Shown here in pieces: positions 61,034 through 64,000 of a stretch of DNA of 64,000 nt; the stretch's first letter is position 1, and each line of letters begins with the position of its first letter. The notes beneath the pieces are model-generated. The model was not told where the DNA came from and made no database searches. It was given only the letters and a program-made list of their open reading frames with translations. Source of the DNA: Emergencia sp. 1XD21-10 (lineage in GTDB: Bacteria > Bacillota > Clostridia > Peptostreptococcales > Anaerovoracaceae); NCBI RefSeq assembly GCF_009936045.1, contig NZ_QWEQ01000018.1, forward strand, positions 47,077 through 111,076, read 5' to 3'. A program made the position numbers and the translations under genes.

Positions 61034-61071
61034 ATAAAATGGGACTGACTGATTATCTCATTCAGTCCCAT
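61034..61071 (-). terminator. Attenuator between oppA and oppB
   Basis: 10-bp stem ATGGGACTGA / TCAGTCCCAT with a 13-nt loop, followed by TTTTATT. Partial termination here would give more binding protein than membrane parts. Confidence 0.75.
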
Positions 61072-61082
61072 ATTCCAATAAC

Positions 61083-62717
61083 TTATTCTGTCAGTTCAAC
61101 GTAAGTTGCATCGATATAGTTTCCGTATGTGATGCCTTTTACATTTTTTGTATGTGCACAAAAGCTCTTGGACCAGTATGCAAGGATGCTTGCCGGGTCG
61201 TCGCAGGCAATCTTTTCCATATCAAAGAGCAAATCCTTACGTTCTTTTAAGGTTTCAGCACCCTTAGCTTCTTTATAGGTCTTAGAAAAATCTTCGTTCT
61301 TGTAGCCAAAACACTGAGAGCTGCCAAAGTCATACGCGTCAGCAATGCTGTCTGTGCTCGCCCAGTCTAAGGTACCGAGAGTCTTTCCGCCCCACCAGAT
61401 GTCCCATTCGCCGTTATCGACCTTGCTCAGCATCTGCTGAATCGGAAGTGGGTTTAAGCTGCACTTGATATTCAGTGTGGACAGAATCATATCCTGTACT
61501 GCCTGCAAGGCCATAGTGCTGTTCTGAGATTCGTAGCATACCATGGTAAGCTCCGGTACATCGTCGATGCTTGCACCCAGCTCTTTCAGCGCAGCTTCCA
61601 GGCATTCCTTTGCCTTTTCCGGATTTCCTTCCGCCGGCCAGGCTTCAAACGGGTACTCCTCATTAAAGGTCTTTTCTACACCCAGTGCATCCGGCGCTGT
61701 AATACGAGTAGCCGGCTCTGCTGCTCCTGCGTAGATACTGTCGACCAATGCCTTTCTGTTTACTGCATAGTTGAGGGCACGTCTGAAGTTTGTATTTTCC
61801 ATAAAGCGTTTGCTTTCTTCTGTACAGCCGCCGGAGTTCATATGTACAAACTGATAACCTGAAGTAAATGGATCAATCACAATGTTTCCGTCCTCAATGT
61901 CTTTTACTGACTCATAAGCAAAGGCTACCATTGCGTCCACTTCACCGGCAGACAGCATATCCGCAGCTGCTTTTTCTTCCACGTCTACGGTAAGCTCCAT
62001 GCCGTCAACCTTGATGGAATCCTTATCCCAGTAGTTTTCGTTCTTTGCAAGGATAATCTTGCTGCCGTGTTCCCAGGAAGTCACAGTAAAGGCCCCGTTA
62101 CCCATGAACTTTTCTGCTTCACTGCCGTACTCGATTCCGTATTCCTCTACCACATCTTTCTTCACCGGTGCAAACCAGTAGTTGGATAATTCATAGAGCT
62201 TTTCAAGACCAGAAGACTCAAAGGTAACCTTCAGCGTGTGTTCATCTACTGCTTCAACGCCTACATCTTCTGCCTTACATTCTCCCTTAAAGAACTCTTC
62301 ACCATTCTTGAAAATAAAACCTCTGTCAGCATTGCCACAAGCATTATCTGCAGTGATTAAATTTAAGAAAGAATAGGCGAAATCCTCTGCTGTCAGCGGC
62401 GTACCGTCGCTCCAGGTTGCCTCTTCTCTCAGGTTGAAGGTATATTCTTTTCCATCATCGCTGACAGTCCAGTCCTTGGCAACGCCGGGTACGATTTCAC
62501 CACCTTTAAATCTGACGAGAGTTTCCACCAGCAGAATCGCAACTTCATAAGAGCCGTCATCGTTGATGCTTCTAGTGTCAAGAGTCGTCGCATCATAGTT
62601 TCTAGCCCAGCGGAAAATCTTTGACTGGCTGCCGTCTCCGTCGTCTCCGCCGCCGCAACCGGTTACCATGGCTATACAAAGCAGTACAGCTAGCAGTGAA
62701 ACTAATTTCTTTTTCAT
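61083..62717 (-). CDS. oppA: Oligopeptide-binding lipoprotein OppA
   Basis: 544 residues from MKKKLVSLLAVLLCIAMVTG, the ATG that follows GGAGG. A lipobox VTGC puts the lipidated Cys at about residue 21, then a GGGDDGDGSQ linker. The family 5 solute-binding fold is clear (RWARNYDATTLDTRSIN start; NVKGITYGNYIDATY end). It captures peptides outside the membrane for OppBC. Confidence 0.93.
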   Translation of the reverse strand: MKKKLVSLLAVLLCIAMVTGCGGGDDGDGSQSKIFRWARNYDATTLDTRSINDDGSYEVAILLVETLVRFKGGEIVPGVAKDWTVSDDGKEYTFNLREEATWSDGTPLTAEDFAYSFLNLITADNACGNADRGFIFKNGEEFFKGECKAEDVGVEAVDEHTLKVTFESSGLEKLYELSNYWFAPVKKDVVEEYGIEYGSEAEKFMGNGAFTVTSWEHGSKIILAKNENYWDKDSIKVDGMELTVDVEEKAAADMLSAGEVDAMVAFAYESVKDIEDGNIVIDPFTSGYQFVHMNSGGCTEESKRFMENTNFRRALNYAVNRKALVDSIYAGAAEPATRITAPDALGVEKTFNEEYPFEAWPAEGNPEKAKECLEAALKELGASIDDVPELTMVCYESQNSTMALQAVQDMILSTLNIKCSLNPLPIQQMLSKVDNGEWDIWWGGKTLGTLDWASTDSIADAYDFGSSQCFGYKNEDFSKTYKEAKGAETLKERKDLLFDMEKIACDDPASILAYWSKSFCAHTKNVKGITYGNYIDATYVELTE

Positions 62718-62794
62718 TTTTTCCTCCTCATTTGACTTCTCCAATTCCCTTTTGAGCCGTCTAATCTGTCTCCTCATTTCTGATTCTTTCTGTG

Positions 62795-62808
62795 ATTAGA
62801 TCACTAAT
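62795..62808. promoter_or_regulatory. Palindrome at the opp promoter, probable GntR operator
   Basis: ATTAGATCACTAAT, symmetric arms ATTAG/CTAAT, just downstream of the oppA -10 box. Likely bound by the divergent GntR regulator. Confidence 0.55.
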
Positions 62809-62811
62809 TGG

Positions 62812-62840
62812 ATTATAGTCTCCTCGCTGGATTTTGTCAA
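62812..62840 (-). promoter_or_regulatory. opp operon promoter
   Basis: Minus-strand -35 TTGACA (62835-62840), 17-bp spacer, -10 TATAAT (62812-62817): full consensus, 95 bp before oppA. Confidence 0.88.
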
Positions 62841-62963
62841 GTATTTATCTGAATTTTTCTACTATCATCAAATATTTTATCCCGCATTAAAGACCTGTCT
62901 TTATTTTGAAAAAAGACGAAGACTCTCTATTTTTCTTGTTAGATACGCCTTGTAAATTTTTTC

Positions 62964-62990
62964 TTGCCAAAAGTCAGAAAATGGTATAAT
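62964..62990 (+). promoter_or_regulatory. Promoter of the divergent gntR
   Basis: Plus-strand TATAAT at 62985-62990 with a -35-like TTGCCA/TCTTGC 15-17 bp upstream; the gene starts 35 bp later behind AAGGAG. Confidence 0.6.
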
Positions 62991-63025
62991 CTATGGTTAG
63001 ATAGTTTTAACAAAGGAGACCAGTT

Positions 63026-63634
63026 ATGGATTCTATAGTAAACCGTGTTTACGATGATCTAAGACGCCGCATTCTGCAGAATGAGTTTGGACCAAACGGT
63101 GTTTTAGTAGAACAGGATATTGCCGAGGAATACAAAGTTAGCCGCGGCAGTGCCCGCGAAGCCATGCAAAAGCTTTGCGAAGCCAAATTTTTGATCAAAA
63201 GGCCTAGAAAAGGCTATTTTATTTACAATTTTTCTACCAGGGAAATGCAGGAAATTATACATACTCGTTACTTCCTGGAAGTAGGTGTTGTTAAGCATAT
63301 CATTGCCCATTGCACTGATGAACAAATTCGCGATTTATACAACTGTATAGACGGCGAAGAGTATCCTACTTTACCTGAAAAGGTAGTCAACCGTCAGTTC
63401 CACCTGCAAATGGCTGAACTTACAGGAAATAAGTTTCTCGTAGAATTGCTGGAATCACTCCTTGCCTTTACCGTTCGAAAAGCAATTCATCTTTCCACCT
63501 CCAGCACCAAAAGTAAGCACGAAGCATTAATTGAGGCTCTTTTAGCAAGAGACGAAGAACTAATATGCCAACGCTTAAGAGAGGATTTAGACGTTGAACC
63601 TCTATTGCCGCAAAGCGACCTTGCATTCAGATAA
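63026..63634 (+). CDS. GntR family regulator, FCD subfamily
   Basis: 202 residues. Winged helix RVYDDLRRRILQNEFGPNGVLVEQDIAEEYKVSRGSAREA (about 6-50) and an FCD ligand domain with Asp/His positions in HTRYFLEVGVVKHII and NRQFHLQMAELTGN. It faces the opp operon across a 308-bp gap, so it is the likely peptide- or amino-acid-responsive regulator of that operon. Confidence 0.9.
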   Translation: MDSIVNRVYDDLRRRILQNEFGPNGVLVEQDIAEEYKVSRGSAREAMQKLCEAKFLIKRPRKGYFIYNFSTREMQEIIHTRYFLEVGVVKHIIAHCTDEQIRDLYNCIDGEEYPTLPEKVVNRQFHLQMAELTGNKFLVELLESLLAFTVRKAIHLSTSSTKSKHEALIEALLARDEELICQRLREDLDVEPLLPQSDLAFR

Positions 63635-63716
63635 TCAAGGTCATGATTACCTCTTCCAGCAATAGTTTTTTCTATGGTCGCAAAATATTTGATACTCTTT
63701 ATACTCTAATAATAAT

Positions 63717-63739
63717 CCACCGGCTTAGCCGGTGGTTTT
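63717..63739 (+). terminator. Terminator of gntR
   Basis: CCACCGGC-TTA-GCCGGTGG followed by TTTT; 8-bp perfect stem. Confidence 0.85.
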
Positions 63740-63749
63740 CGTTCTACAA

Positions 63750-63802
63750 GAAAAGGTATAGCCTCAAGCCTTTATGATTCAGCTTGACTCTATACCTGTT
63801 TT
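63750..63802. terminator. Second hairpin, possible terminator of the last gene
   Basis: AGGTATAG / CTATACCT arms with an inner CAAGC/GCTTG pair; T-rich on the plus side. The minus-strand gene ends at 63884, so this could also end its transcript. Confidence 0.5.
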
Positions 63803-63883
63803 CCTCTAAAAACCCCTTTAAGTTTAGACCTCCGCCAAAGTCTACCCCCCCTAAAAAGTTTATAGTCCTTTAAAATTCTAGTT

Positions 63884-64000
63884 TTATTCAGCTTTCTTCA
63901 CCATGCAGCCCTTCTTGTACATTGCAATTCCGTACTTTAATATCGGTCTGTATCCGTCAGCTGAAAGTGGTGCAGCATAATCCTGCGCTTCTATCTGCTG
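63884..64000 (-). CDS. C-terminal fragment of an unidentified protein
   Basis: 38 codons open to the window edge, ending SADGYRPILKYGIAMYKKGC and MVKKAE before the stop. The stop is TAA. I do not recognise the family from this piece. Confidence 0.6.
   Translation of the reverse strand, partial: QQIEAQDYAAPLSADGYRPILKYGIAMYKKGCMVKKAE

Overview
The window looks like chromosome of an anaerobic, low-to-mid GC Firmicute (Clostridia type). Support comes from strong GGAGG ribosome sites, TTG/GTG starts, a two-subunit iron-sulfur fumarase, cell-wall hydrolases with SH3b and cadherin-like domains, and a large peptide and amino-acid degradation operon. A visibly more GC-rich block from about 23.6 to 47.0 kb is an integrative conjugative element (ICE). 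The exact species cannot be read from the sequence.

Left chromosomal arm (1-23.5 kb, almost all minus strand): an aldo/keto reductase with its TetR regulator; a radical SAM enzyme behind a cobalamin riboswitch; a TetR-controlled ABC exporter; a 300-bp array of ten alternating GTTGTGCA half-sites; a fumarase operon (P-loop NTPase, alpha, beta, GntR) with matching operators; an operon of three ATP-grasp proteins (one with three ATP-grasp modules), two CDP-glycerol polymerase/transferase-like proteins and TagD, probably making or decorating a teichoic-acid-like surface polymer; and a secreted glucosaminidase with three nearly identical C-terminal repeats.

The ICE (23645-47037) lies inside an IS200-type transposase gene. 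Joining 23644 to 47038 restores the transposase frame, and a TA dinucleotide sits at both junctions. The element has imperfect terminal inverted repeats next to a large serine recombinase. It carries a full transfer set (MobC, relaxase, VirD4, VirB4, PrgI, TrbL-like, NlpC/P60, PcfB), a ParB-like protein, ArdA, two DNA methyltransferases, a sigma-like regulator, and a lower-GC cargo of TetR plus an MFS efflux pump and an XRE regulator. Sixteen copies of a 15-bp palindrome (GGGACACTTTGTCCC and variants) are scattered through it, mostly between genes. None occurs in the cargo, and I noticed none in the flanking chromosome. Three transfer genes lack a normal start codon where the ribosome site and family alignment place the start.

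Right chromosomal arm (47.4-64 kb): one long co-directional cluster for peptide uptake and breakdown, running oppA, oppB, oppC, oppD, oppF, tldD, pmbA/tldE, class V aminotransferase, nitrilase-family amidase, N-acyl-D-amino-acid deacylase, two RidA proteins and a PepV-like dipeptidase. Pyroglutamyl peptidase follows as a separate unit, and a divergent FCD-type GntR regulator sits at the head with a consensus promoter and operator. The gene set suggests import and step-by-step dismantling of unusual peptides (D-residues, amides, pyroglutamyl ends).
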